From assembly GCA_019925095.2 (NCBI GenBank), contig CM034392.1, positions 9,477,887 through 9,541,886 of the forward strand: a DNA stretch of 64,000 nucleotides. The letters are read 5' to 3'. Shown piece by piece: positions 44,270 to 55,894 of the stretch. Source of the stretch: Dendrolimus kikuchii (Eukaryota; Arthropoda; Insecta; Lepidoptera; Lasiocampidae). The position numbers were made by a program, and so were the translations under genes. The notes beneath the pieces are model-generated. The model saw nothing but the letters and a program-made list of their open reading frames with translations, was not told the DNA's origin and did no database searches. Within the stretch, counting starts at the first letter, position 1, and each line of letters opens with the position of its first letter.

Positions 44270-45240
44270 CTCATACATCAAACGTGACAGTTTCAAAAAT
44301 ACAACCGGGGCCCGCGTGGCGTCGAACGTCGTGCCGTCTATTTATCGCGACGTATCTCCCAGCAGCGACACAATGCCAACAAAATAAATAATAGTGGCGC
44401 GCCTCGCCCGCATCCGGCGACCCCTCGCCACGCACGTAATCCAAAATGTCCGTTGATTTCTCTATGTGAGGCACGTAGCGTAAAAAAAAACAAAGCCAGA
44501 ATCGACCGAGCCGGCCCGTTAGAGCGGGATAGAGACGCCAGAAGTCGAGCGGCCGCGGGCGGGGCGCTGCGTCGCGCCGTGCGATTGGCCGCCGCCACGC
44601 ATGGCCCGCCGCCCGTACGCAATCGCCAATCGTATTCGTTGCCGTCTCACCCGTCCCGCGCCTCGCGAGGCCCAAAATACCGACCTTTCACGAATACCAA
44701 ACCGATTCGATACGACTGAAAATGCCTTAGTTACTTCACGCGCGTGTTGTTGGTAGGTCGTTTTCGCCGCTGGTAACAGTGAAAACTCCAAAGAACGGTT
44801 TTCTCCGTGCCGAGTGTTTTGACCGAGATCACTGTGTGACTCTGTCGAACATTTCACCCACGGCGTTAATTACAGGTATTATTATAAATATTGTTAAGTA
44901 TAACTATAACAGGTTTCATAATAATAAGGGTGGTTTTTGAATAAATTCGGTAGATTTCAAAATACGCGAGATAACATATGTTTTCGTGCCGGTTGATCGA
45001 ACGTAAAAGCGGTGTCCTCGTAATCAACGTAGGCCGTTCGGTCTGGCAACGTCGCGCGTAAATAATAGGGTAGGCGCTGTGTTTCTCTCGCAGCTGGCGC
45101 AGAGTGGCAACGTCGCTCTCGCCGCCGATATTGTAGCGGTGGCCCCGTGGCGCGGCGTGCTCCCGTGCCGCTGCGGGGATCGTCCGCGCCCGCCGCACTC
45201 ACCCACGAGCCGAAGCAATATACCTACCGCACCGATGTGA
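44270..45240 (+). promoter_or_regulatory. CpG-rich promoter region of the Polycomb-like gene
   Basis: Two CpG-dense blocks (44280-44830 and 44985-45215) in an otherwise AT-rich window. The first has an inverted CCAAT box (attgg, 44584-44588) and a direct one (ccaat, 44626-44630), a cgcgaggccc-type GC core, and no TATA box. A good splice donor (attacag then gtatta, intron from 44876) may end a non-coding exon 1. All frames here are open because of high GC and carry no domain. Position, base composition and the gene 700-1100 bp downstream support a housekeeping-type promoter; the exact start site cannot be seen. Confidence 0.55.
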
Positions 45241-45560
45241 TAACTCCAGTGACTGACTATTATTATTACTTTCATGAGATAAAAGTTATTTACTAGAAAA
45301 AATCTTTTAAATTCAAATGCTTTTTCTTTCAACGTTCAGTATGTTTGTTCTTTCTTTTATTGAAGTATTTTGGATAATGTGTACATTTATTATATGTAAT
45401 AATATAGAGTGCGGAATTATTAACGTATAATGTCAATATATTTTAATGCTAATATAATCATAATTTCAATATGGAAAGACCCCAATGAATATAAACCAAT
45501 ACTTTCTTATTTAGGTGCTGAAAACTCGAGACTGAATATGAAAATAAAACTTGTTTACAG

Positions 45561-45910
45561 ATATCGAGCGGGCGTTGGAGAACCGGTGGCGCGCTCTTTC
45601 GGCATTCAAGCGCAGACTTGCGGGGGTCGGTGCGGGGTGCGAGGCGCGGTGCCGCCTTCCCCTGCCTCAGTTTCGGCTGTGACTCAAAAGTGTGTGGATG
45701 TGTCGCAGCGTGCAGCGATAAAACCATCGTTCGCGCGCCAACTTTGAACGTTTTGTGTTGGAACACAGTGCGGTGACAGAGAATGGATGTCGGATTGCAG
45801 TGCGCTCACAATTGGATGCAGTGTTGAAGGATCACATAAATCGGATTGCAGTGTTTATCTTGGATTTGGATCCTGTACATTTACTATTGACCAAACTGGG
45901 GATGCATAAA
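45561..45910 (+). other. Pc: 5' leader (exon) of the Polycomb-like gene
   Basis: Preceded by a splice acceptor (ttgtttacag, 45551-45560), matching the donor at 44875/44876 for an intron of 685 bp. The leader is GC-rich in its first half. It contains three upstream ORFs: 45697-45720 (7 codons), 45783-45827 (14 codons) and 45787-45909 (40 codons). The last one stops one base before the main ATG. The 13-mer tcggattgcagtg occurs twice (45789 and 45840 regions). The frame of the main ORF is closed upstream by TAA at 45719-45721. The transcript could instead start within this block, making the acceptor coincidental. Confidence 0.5.
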
Positions 45911-45970
45911 ATGGAGTTAGGAGACAGCGTGTATGCCGCGGAGCGGATCATGAAGAAGAGAATTAGAAAG
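45911..45970 (+). CDS. Pc: Polycomb/CBX chromodomain protein, first coding exon
   Basis: Encodes 20 residues, MELGDSVYAAERIMKKRIRK, then hits a GTGGGT splice donor at 45971 in phase 0. Polycomb is the chromodomain subunit of PRC1 that reads trimethylated H3K27. The segment corresponds to the start of the chromodomain (Drosophila Pc ...LVYAAEKIIQKRVKK; vertebrate CBX MELSAVGE.VFAAE...KRRIRK), including the aromatic Tyr of the methyl-lysine cage. Vertebrate CBX genes also end coding exon 1 at this RK, before the Gly that starts the next exon. Start at 45911 has a strong context (aaaATGG); an in-frame ATG at 45902 (MHK) has a weak one. HP1 is less likely because its equivalent reads Y.VEKVLDRRV. 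The rest of the protein is not in view; no exon with the expected VKWKGW was found to 64000. Confidence 0.85.
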
Positions 45971-46604
45971 GTGGGTATTGTTTCTTTTGCGAAAGCCGTA
46001 CCATAACAAATCAATTGTGTAACTAACGCCTCGGTCTCACATATCAGCCGTGGATATTATTGGTGCGCTTTATTTGTAAATTGGCGGTGTCGTAACATGC
46101 AAACGCTTCATTTTGCCTGCACCTAATTTCAAAACACTGCTATATATATAAAAATGTGCACCGCTTTCGCTTGTTTGTTAATTTTGTTGTGTTAATCCCG
46201 GCATTGTTGAACATGGATCGCAGCTGTTCTGAAATTAACGTAAGGGTTTCTTGTTCCTTTTCACCCGTGAATTTGGTTGCGTATTATTATCGGAGCTCCC
46301 CTTACAAGAGCCCAGTTCTGGGTCCGTGAACCGCCCTGAGAAACTGAATACTTCTTTATGAATAGTGCCCTTCTTGAGATCACATTAAATTTTTTGATAG
46401 TAAACAAGTTTCGCACATTCAATATCTTGTAAAGGGAGACAAGGATTTTGTCGTTTTGCTTTTTTCATGTTTAATGCTTTTCGATTCAGATTCTGACAAT
46501 ACATATGAGATTTTCGAGAGTCTCATCATTTATTTAATCATTAATAAGTCAAACATGATAACTGTATGCATGTTTTTATATGTTAGTATGTTTTGAAAAT
46601 ATGT

Positions 46605-46835
46605 ATCTTCCTGATGCCCCTGCTCCACTTGCGTTAGTTTTCGTGACTGACTAAGTGCCCCCTAACATCGATCTATTTTTTATTATCGATTAGCGACATT
46701 AGTGTATACTCATGTAGAGTTATTTGCCATTATTTACCGTTTTAACAATGTCGCATCTCGAATAACACATTAAACCCTTACTACTTCTTTGTGACACTTT
46801 CGCTAAGATTATTCCAAGTATAGCAGAAGCATGAG
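46605..46835 (+). repeat. MITE (55067-55323 family), diverged
   Basis: Begins cctgatgcccctgctccact, then gcgacattagtgtatactca, aacaatgtcgcatctcgaat, aacacattaaaccc. The right terminal repeat is decayed. Confidence 0.7.
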
Positions 46836-47604
46836 AAACATTTTAACGCAACTCCAAAATTGCGTTTTAGAATATAACCGATTAAGGTAATTTATATAGC
46901 AACTTATGAATTCTCAATGCTTTGACGTGTGAAATGGAAACTAAGTAAGTATAAACTTGTTCTATAGTTTTATTTTGAAATGTCTTGAATTTACAGAATG
47001 CCATAAAATTAACTTAATTCGGCTCTGTTGTAAAATGCACGTTTTGGAGTTTAAGTAAAATTTATTTGCAAGTAGAGTTTGGGCTGTAAATTCAGAATAT
47101 GTAAATTTTTTGTTAATAATGAAACAGGTGTAGTAGCGTACCTATCTGTTTCTAAGGTAAACACTATTTAGGTACTGTGTTCATCGGTCAGGCTATCACA
47201 CCATCCTGTCATGTTATTTTGTGCATGAGTAAGTATTATACTAAAATATGTTCTGAGACTCACAGTCTAGAACAATTTCAATTGGCGTTTGAGATCCGAT
47301 CCAAGTAAAAAAATAATCATCAAGTAAAATCACACCAGGCGAAAATCTAACTCTTGTAACAAAAACTGTAACTAAATTTTATGGTATTTAATTGACTTTA
47401 AGGAAAGGAATTCTTGAGGCATTTCGAAAGTCATTTCGTTATACCTGTGTTGTCAGTTTCAACACACCCACATCTTATTTAAAAATATATTCCACAACTG
47501 TTGTTAATTTTCAAACAGTATTTATTATACATTAGTTTGAGGACAAAACTGCATAATTCAATGTCACCTTTCAAGTTACCGCCATAAACTCAAAATAACG
47601 CTTC

Positions 47605-47795
47605 AGATGGGGTCTCATCTGGGATCATGGTATTGACTGGCCAAAAGCGTCTTATTTAAAGTGTTAAATATTACGACGTTAATGAATAGCTACATTAATG
47701 TATATACAATATCGCATCTCAAAAAACGCATTAAACCCGTCGCCATATTAGTGTGAAACGGCCTAGATCTGTAACACTATCGCAGATGGAGCCCC
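47605..47795 (+). repeat. MITE (55067-55323 family)
   Basis: Starts gatggggtctcatctgggat, then gccaaaagcgtcttatttaa, atatcgcatctcaaaaaacg, cattaaacccgtcgccatat, and ends tcgcagatggagccccacca. Confidence 0.75.
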
Positions 47796-48674
47796 ACCAT
47801 ATCAAGTAAAAGGACAGAAGGTAAGTTATATTTTAAGTACCTGATGGCTGATCCACTGCAGATAAGGTAAGTGGAAAACCTGGGTAAAGATCTTGCTTCT
47901 CTTTGTCATATTTTAAACTCATCTCAAAGATCCACTCGTCATAACCTGACTTTAAAACTCGATCTCCGTTTTCTTCTCAAATTACTTATTTGGAGTCCAC
48001 CTTTACAAATTGTACAATTACATATCTATCTTTCTACACCCCTAAGTTTGCTCCTAAGTATAAACGTGTGGATGTTACATTATTGTGCTTTCCTTCGACC
48101 AAGAAGCGAACTATATTAAGCATATAAATATAGCTATCGCCTTGCCTTTTAAATTCCAATTAGGTTTTTTAAAGCGATACATAGTGACATCGATGTTACT
48201 CGCGACTTTATGAATTACCAAAGTTAATTACCTTCCATTAAAAATGTTTCTTCTAAATCATTTGTATTTAAGCGCGCAGTTGAGTATGAAGTCTCTTACG
48301 CGTAACAAAATAAATACAATTTCTACCTACTCAATAAAAATCAAGTAAGCAATGCGTGAGTTTCGTTTTCCCTAATCTTCTTGGTTATATTTGGGATTTG
48401 GGCAAATCGCCTGAGCTCATTGTCCGTAAGCACGTTCTTTGAAAACTCATGCCAGATTATTCACTTACTGACTACAATATCACTCATTGATAATGCTCAT
48501 TACTATTATAAACAAAACACGTGAAACGGAAAGGTTCTTAAGAAGATATAGGATTAAGAAAATACTTGGTTGTGGCCAATGATGCGGAACTTTCACCCAT
48601 TACTTATTAAACTTCAAGCTGAACTGGAGATACGGCTAAGAGAATAGAAAGAGAGAGAGAAAAAGAAGAAAAGA

Positions 48675-48905
48675 CTGCCTCTGTGGTTTAGCGGGCTAAG
48701 CCTTTGCCGACTCACCCCACTTGAGTTCGATTCCAGGTATGGTAAATTTCGGAAACGCATTTTCTCCGATATTTAGTATAGTCTCGGTGTCTGGGAATCG
48801 ACCCCAGAGTAATTCGTTATATATTACCCATAACACAAGCGTAACTTGCTTAATTTGGGGATATATAATATCTCTGTTTGTCTGCCGAATATTATTGTAG
48901 AATAT
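48675..48905 (+). repeat. tRNA-derived SINE, second family
   Basis: Head gactgcctctgtggtttagc with an A-box-like tggtttagcgggctaag and a B-box-like gagttcgattccaggt. Body: gtctcggtgtctgggaatcg, taattcgttatatattaccc, ataacacaagcgtaacttgc. The tRNA-like head with a long unrelated body marks a SINE, a different family from 16051-16375. Confidence 0.8.
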
Positions 48906-50034
48906 TACAGTGAAACCTGTATGTATAACTGGGACCTGTAGGAATCTTTTTTTTTTTATCACTTATAGAGGCTTTGCATTTGCCCAGTTTTCGAAATAGA
49001 CAGGTTAACATGACAGTTGACTTATTTATAGAGGTTCCCACTATGAGCAGTCGAAATGTACCATTTGTCATGTAACGAGGAGGAAATATTGATATGGAAA
49101 AGTTAATACAATGGAAAGCATTAGACTGTTTGTAAGCAAACGTTTCATAAATTGTCTCACTTAAAAGGGCTACTGAACTACAAAGTCCCAATTATAGAGA
49201 AAATCATCGAAAAACCTTAAGAAATCAAGTCTCAGTTAATAAAGGTTTAAAAAATTCCAATAGTAGAGGTATTTCAATTCAAAAGTGTCGAGACCTCATT
49301 GTAATTATGTGTAACAGAGGTTTCTCACATATCGAGAGCCCACTTATCCGGATTTCACTATAATTTGTCAGATGTCGCTGAATTAGAGTTGAGAAAAAGC
49401 ACACCACTAGTCAGCGATGTGATAAAGCCATGCATCGCTAAGACGGTACCTGCATAATTTTCACATATTGAGGCTGATAAGAACGTCGTGAGAAAAGGTT
49501 ACGGTACATAACCCGTAAAGAGACGTGTATAATTTATCGATAATCAAAACACATGAAACCGTCAATAAAAAGAGCGGCGAGTTGATGTAACAATTTCCCC
49601 AGACACGGCGAAGAATGATCTCAGCAGTGGGCCGTTAATAGGCTTGTATTATGTGTATGAACGGAGATTATCTAAATTAAATGACTCGATGCTAGAAAAA
49701 CAAGTTTTTTGTGATATTGAATTCTTGTAGTATGGAAGTAATTAGAACGTGACTTTTATAAAATGTAGCTCCTAATAGGAATTTCGAAGTATATTTGCTC
49801 ATTGAATTCATTTGTATGAAGCGTCAAGCATTCTTCGTTTTGTATTGTGACTGTGGCATTTGTATGGATCACGTCAAAACAAGCAATTAACTGATTAATG
49901 GCTGGTTCCTATAACTTACTATATTGCCTTACCATTGGCAGATAAATTCCTTGTATGGAGCTTATTTCTAAATTTACGAATGCATAAAGCAAATGATCGG
50001 TTAATACAATAAATAATGCTAGGGCTTAATATTA

Positions 50035-50265
50035 AAGATGTGGCCGAATGCGTCTTATTTAAAACGTTAAAAAATAACTCCGGTTAGCGCATAACCACAT
50101 TAAGTGTCTATACATACGTTATTTGTCAATAGTTAACGCTGTTAACAATGTCGCAACTCAAATAACGCCTTAAACCCATCGCAATATTTGCGTGAAACAG
50201 CCTAACCGTTTAAACATTATCCTAAATAAAGCCCCACCCTAAGATCTAGCATCACGCCATAAATA
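50035..50265 (+). repeat. MITE (55067-55323 family)
   Basis: aagatgtggccgaatgcgtc, ttatttaaaacgttaaaaaa, ctatacatacgttatttgtc, aacaatgtcgcaactcaaat, ccatcgcaatatttgcgtga, ending taaataaagccccaccct. Confidence 0.75.
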
Positions 50266-51533
50266 GAATCTAGCAACTGGGTGCGATCTTTTTATTCAGT
50301 CAACTTTACAAGTCTACCATTCTCTATATGAAATAATCGATTCATATGAAGGCAAAGTAGATGGAAATTGTACTTTAAAAGATTCTTCAATTTCGGTTTT
50401 GCTACTTTCGGCGTTCAAACAAAAAGTTGATTCCTTTCCACTTCGTTCGATCTTAAACTTACTTTCTTTTACTTCCTCAATTGTATAGGCTCTGATGTCC
50501 TACTTGAACGTAACTGTGAATTACCGAAAAGAACAACGACCTGTATAGTAGTCATTTATGCGATTTAATGTGCTTCGTTTAGAAAAGATATCCATCAGCG
50601 GCTGTTAAACAAATATCTATGACTAGCTATGCTATTTCTGCTCGCCACTTCGCTCATTTAGATTAAAAATAGTCCCAGGTCATTGGTCAAAAAAAGTTTA
50701 AAAGGTAGTCCCGTTTTCACATCCTTAAGTGTTGAATATCCGAAAATGCCGATACACGTGTACATTTATTTCTAACCAGAAGCAGATTTATAAAATTTCA
50801 TGTAAATTATATAAAAACCTCCTTAGAGGTTGAATTTTCCAAAATCCTTTCTTAGTGCGCATCGATAGTATGGAGAAGACCAGCATGCAAATTTGCACGA
50901 TCCTAGCTAGCCCCAGTACTTTGGGCTATTTGTTGATATGTCAGTTAGTCAGGGAGGTCAAGTAATTATATAAATATGTATGATGTGTAGAATTCATTGT
51001 AGACAATAAACATTAATTACGACTTCAGTTTAAGGATTGAAAGCACTAAACGACATGTTTCCGCTTAACATATTCAAGCGGGATCGTTTAGTTTAGTATA
51101 ACGAAAATGTTCAATAATAAAAACAAGCAAGTGGGTGGGTACAATAATTTTGTCCACATTACTTCTTTCCGTAGTTCTTATTTGCTTAGTTACAATCTAC
51201 ATAATCCATTAACAATCTATGACTAGCTAAAAATTTTACTCTTAACGATCTTATGCTTTCTATATTAACACAAATTCAATAATGAATGTGATATTACATA
51301 TCTTATTTTATTACGGATATTTAGGCATCAGTTTTAATATAAAATTTAGTCTCTACCCTGATATATCCAGTTGAAAACTGCCTTCAAGGTATTGATATTA
51401 ATTATACATAAGAATTGATAAAATTGTTGGTGTAATTTAACATTTTCATCGAGCCCTTTGGAACATATACACACGAGACTTTTCAGACAGACTCTAACAA
51501 AATTTCTTAAAACTGTCATATAAGATTACTCGG

Positions 51534-51571
51534 TTTCCAAGTAAACCTAGAGGTCTAGGTTTACTTGGAAA
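51534..51571. other. Perfect 17-bp hairpin
   Basis: tttccaagtaaacctag (51534-51550), loop aggt, ctaggtttacttggaaa (51555-51571). No mismatch. Too short for an animal microRNA precursor; perhaps a palindromic scar or protein-binding site. Confidence 0.8.
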
Positions 51572-52249
51572 TCACAGAGAAACACTTCAATTTTGTTGGT
51601 ATAGAAGTTCACGAAATCTTAATAATAACAGATTCTTCTAAAAAAAATGTGTAAAATAGAAGTAATACTAAACTGTTCAGTATTTTATTCGAAATAACCT
51701 ACATTGTAAATTAAATAATATTTTAGTCTTTCGGATTTTGGTTTGTCAGTGTACGTTAATATCCACAGGGTCTCAACCAATATTTAGTTTGTTTTATTTA
51801 AGTCGATTCCTAAATATACACAAAAGTTTTGTCAAATTAAAATCTATAGTCATAAATAGGTATAGGTAATAGATATGCGTTTTAAATATGTGAATGACTT
51901 AGTTTGGATGTTTATTTGACTCTTCTTTTCGGAATTGAGAATTACCAAATGGCCTTGAAGTTTGTTATAAATACCTATATACTTTTGATAACGGGGGTAC
52001 AAATAAATACAGGAAACTTCTTATCCCGGAAAATGGTATGGTTTCATTCGTTCTTAGAAGATATGTCGGTTCTTTGTCTTCTTTTGTCTGTATAATACGG
52101 AGGCTGTGAAGAGAGGTTTGTTTGAATATGTCTGCTTACAACGCCTTACCATCCCACCACGTGCCGACAACTCTGTTCATCCATATTTTCTCGACTCTAA
52201 GCAGTCGTATACCGTTCATGGCGCTCGGTCCTTGAACGAATGAATTTTT

Positions 52250-52380
52250 GAATATGCTTTATTGTGTTTTAAATGATATAGTTAACAGAAATAATATTTT
52301 ATAACACAATAGACTGTCTTATCGCTATTAGCGATTTCTTCCAGACAACCTATGGAGGAACAAGAAGTTTGATAAGAATG
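52250..52380 (-). repeat. AGCGATAAGACCGCC-type repeat, reverse
   Basis: gttaacagaaataatatttt, gactgtcttatcgctattag, cgatttcttccagacaacct: reverse of the 7620-7680 block, with the usual AT-rich lead. Confidence 0.65.
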
Positions 52381-52794
52381 TTGCCTTTTCTCACTTTACC
52401 GATTCAGTATCTTATAATAAATAAATATATACATACATGATATAACATAACATACATATATATATTCTATCGTTCATGACATACGTAAGTTGTGGAATGA
52501 GTTTCGTTGTTTTCCCAGAGCTATATAATATAGTACCTACTCTAAAAAAGGGCGTAAACAGTTTCTAAAGTCCCAACCAAAGTGGGCCAGCGGCATCAAC
52601 TTACCATCAAGTAGACCGACTTACTATGAGCTTACCTGCAAACATAAAAATTATTTTCGCGGCATGAGATCAAAGCCAAGGGGCAAAGTTCCATATCCAC
52701 TACTATCTACAATACAAAACTCATTCTTCCATATTTTTTATATAAGTAGATGTATTCACCTTACAATGAAAATCTTTTTTTTTTATATAAAATA

Positions 52795-53705
52795 AGTTTG
52801 CGTTTGACCACGATCACGTACAATGCCGGATGATAATGCGGCACTCTAGTAGTGCATTCCACAACTCTGCCGTACGTAGAAGGAACGTGGAGGCGAAACG
52901 TTTCGTTCGCACTGGTAGCGTTTCCACTGTGAAACGATGGCGTAGACCAGAACGCCTTGTCGTCTGAGGATGAAATGATGTAGGGGGAATCAGGTCATAA
53001 AGTTCAACCGCACACTTCGAAATGAATCCTATAAAAAACCGATAGACTAGCAACCCGGCGTCGATGCTCTAGGCTTTGAAACCTTGTATTGACAAGCTGG
53101 TCGCTCCCAATCAACCTTTTGGCTCTTCCCTCAATTGACTCTAGGCGCTTCAAGCTGGTATTTAGTTGAGCCGTCCCAAAGGCGAGAACAGCACTCCATG
53201 CAAAATCTTACTATAGCACAGTATAGATTAAGTAATAGCTCTGTAGTGAAGTATCGTCTCACCTTTGAAAGTATACTCAGCTTTTTAGCAGCTAACTGAG
53301 CTACACTTTCAATATACGAGCCGAAATTGAGAGTGGATGTTAAAGAAATGCCAAGAAGTTGAAGTTGGTCGGTTATCGGGATACACTTCGAAAAATGGGG
53401 ACTTAATTCAAACTGCCTTTTTTTCGCCCTAAACAGACATGCCTGGGTTCTCTAGCTGTGTTGAATTTGACCAGATTAGCGTCGCCCCAATCGGATACTG
53501 CTTTCAGGGTCAAATTCAACCTTTCAACCATGTCCGACCGTAAGGATTGGATTTCGGCTCTGCTTGCCCGTGCATGAGAAACACATTTTTACAACTGTGC
53601 TGTCATCTGCATACCCAAAGATACGGAAGGCTTAAGGAGCAGATCAAATATATGCAGCACAAAAAGCGTTACAGAGAGCAGAGACCCCTGAGGGACAACG
53701 CTTAT
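52795..53705 (-). pseudogene. Jockey-type LINE reverse transcriptase, decayed
   Basis: The longest Jockey-type copy here. Read in reverse it gives RIFGYADDSTVV, the catalytic YADD loop of the reverse transcriptase, then after a one-base frameshift SHARASRAEIQSLRSDMVER, LTLKAVSDWGDANLVKFNTA, KKRQFELSPHFSKCIPITDQ, LGISLTSTLNFGSYIESVAQ, LAAKKLSILSKVRRYFTTEL, and the C-terminal MECCSRLWDGSTKYQLEA and VRTKRFASTFLLRTAELWNA. Several frameshifts and stops make it non-functional. 3' UTR ends near 52795. 5' truncated just upstream of the YADD motif. Confidence 0.85.
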
Positions 53706-54089
53706 AAATAAATGTCTGCTTTCACTATAATTATGATTTAAGAATTAAACCTACTAATTATTTAGTAATGCAGCTTATTTCATTAGTAAATGAATTCAAT
53801 TAACTTATCACGAGTCCGGTTTTACTTATTCTTAATATGGTGATAGTTCGTAACTTCGTAATAAACAAACTTCGAATACGTGTCTCCTAGCGCCGTGTCA
53901 AATTTAGGAAACTACTTAATAGAAAACTATGGAACATTTGTTTTAAAATGAAACTTATTTAAGACGAGTTATGGTTTACTTTCGTTCAACAATATCTCTG
54001 CCGACATTGCTCAATATAAAAGAGTTTTGTACTACACGCAATTTTCGAACTTACTACTCTAGAATAGGGTGGAAATTCTTTTAACGTTA

Positions 54090-54280
54090 AACGAAAATAG
54101 TAGCAACTCCTACAGAGCTCTGTGGCCCTGGTATCTCGGAGTAAGCGCGCCACTATTCGGCTTCGACCGAATAACCATCAAACGCGCATGCTCCCCGCCG
54201 CTGCCAACAGCCAATCAGCGTCGAGCTCTTTCCGGCCGGGCGAAAATATCTCCTATGTTTATTTGGACTATAAAAAGTTT
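54090..54280. promoter_or_regulatory. GC-rich block with CCAAT and TATA-like motifs
   Basis: Non-repeat GC-rich segment (ctccccgccgctgccaacag) with ccaatcagcg (54211-54220), followed about 55 bp later by ggactataaaaagt. Could be an intronic promoter or enhancer. The 115-codon frame over it has no recognisable domain. Confidence 0.3.
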
Positions 54281-55066
54281 TTGTTATAAGTGTTTTTACA
54301 ATTCATTTTGCATATTATTTTTGTTTTCTTTTTACTTGAGAGTTTACGGAATGTTTGAGTTTTATATTTATTTATCTGAACTTTGTTGGAAAATACTACA
54401 TGCACATTTGTCGTGACGTTCATTCTGTGCTCAAGTGACAAACTACGTGGTTCGCAGGCTATTTGATAGATGGCGCTGTTTTAATTTGGGAATTTAATTT
54501 TCTTTCTAGTAATATCGATCAGTAATTTTCCATTGTAAGTAAACATAATTATAACAATAATGACGAACTTTGAAATTATAAACTCTTCCACTTTATTAGT
54601 ACCATAACGATAACCTTCAGGTGTTAATCTTAAAGTGTGTATGTAGGATAGTATAAAATACGAATGATTTTCCTACTCATTGTAAGTATATTGTTAGCTA
54701 TGATAAAGAAATTAGCCTCCAACTTATAGCTTAGAAGAATTCCCTAAACCCTTCATTGTTAGAAGCTTCAATAAGCTTCTTATCTCGCATTAGATATAGT
54801 AAAACACCATTATATTTTAACTAGCATTCAGAATTTAATCTATAAACGCATTTTTTTAGACTATATTTATCAAAAATGTAAAGTTTTAGTAAATCTCTTC
54901 AATTTTATAACATAGTATCAAAGCCTCGCAGATGTTACGTAGTAAGTAAAATTATGAAGAATCTAACTAGCGACATCTGGCGATAAGGCGAAAGTAACAA
55001 TCGAGGCAACGTTTTAAATTACTGGGATTTGTCATTCCTAGCATTCTTTTTCCGTGCTTCTAATGT

Positions 55067-55323
55067 CCCTGCTCCATCTGGAATGGTGTTAGATACTATG
55101 GCCAAATGCGTCTTGCTTATAGTTTTAAAAATACCGCCGTTAACGATTAACATTAGTGTGTATACTGTATATTTACATACGTTATCTTTCAATAATTCGT
55201 CAACGTTACAAACGTCATTTCAACAATTAATAACAAAGTCGCATCACATATAACGCATTAAACCCATCACTACATCTGCGTGAAATGGTCACTGAAACTA
55301 ACATTTTCCCAGATGGAGCAGGG
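55067..55323. mobile_element. MITE with 17-bp inverted ends, 257 bp
   Basis: Best copy of a family seen seven or more times here. Left end ccctgctccatctggaa, right end complement ccctgctccatctggga. Interior landmarks: ggccaaatgcgtcttgctta, acatacgttatctttcaata, aagtcgcatcacatataacg, cattaaacccatcactacat, ctgcgtgaaatggtcac. Non-coding. No convincing duplication at the flanks, so superfamily is unknown. Other copies: 4186-4760 (split), 33330-33450, 46605-46835, 47605-47795, 50035-50265, 63165-63360. Confidence 0.8.
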
Positions 55324-55894
55324 ATATAACAAATAGTAGGTACAACTATAATAATATTTATGTCATGTATCATACGCAGTGTAGGCAGGTACCTACTACA
55401 GATACTTAAAGAAGAAACTTTAGATAACCTTACAGTTCGATTTTTAAATCAATTTAAAATAGATAATGCTACACGCGTCATTCATGTCGTAACGGTTGTT
55501 TCTAATCTCAAAAAAATTAAATCAAATAAGAAGCAAAAAATGGAACTCCGTTATCCTGGGGTCGTATCACAACATAGTTCCGATAATAATTCTAAACCCC
55601 AGCGGCGTCCGAAGTGTGCACTCGGAAGCAACACAAAGAAACCAAATTTTCTATAAATAATCGCTTGACAATACTCTGCCGTAATTTTACCCATCCCTGT
55701 ATTGGAATGAAATAAAAAACGCTAAAAGGACAGGGAAATCGATAGACCCGTCTCGTTTTAGCCCCGTTATCATTTTATTTTATTTTTTAAAGCGAGAATG
55801 TCGTGACCCTTTGTAGATTAGCATATCTGACAAACAATTTAAAAAAATACGTTTATTGAAAGCTTGCCTCAATATTGAATTAATGAAAATGCCT

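Noticed and set aside
44270..45332. Several 80-134-codon frames on both strands upstream of the Polycomb exon
   Set aside because: High GC makes stops rare in every frame. None has a domain, and overlapping frames conflict. Treated as promoter/leader DNA.
45755..46006. 82-codon frame beginning at a GTG and reading through into the intron
   Set aside because: Eukaryotic translation would start at ATG 45911 (or 45902), and codons after 45970 follow a splice donor and lose chromodomain similarity.
46925..46960. gtgtgaaatggaaac as the VKWKGW second exon of Polycomb
   Set aside because: The following codons do not read GW, and neither the upstream EY nor the downstream TWEPE is present in frame.
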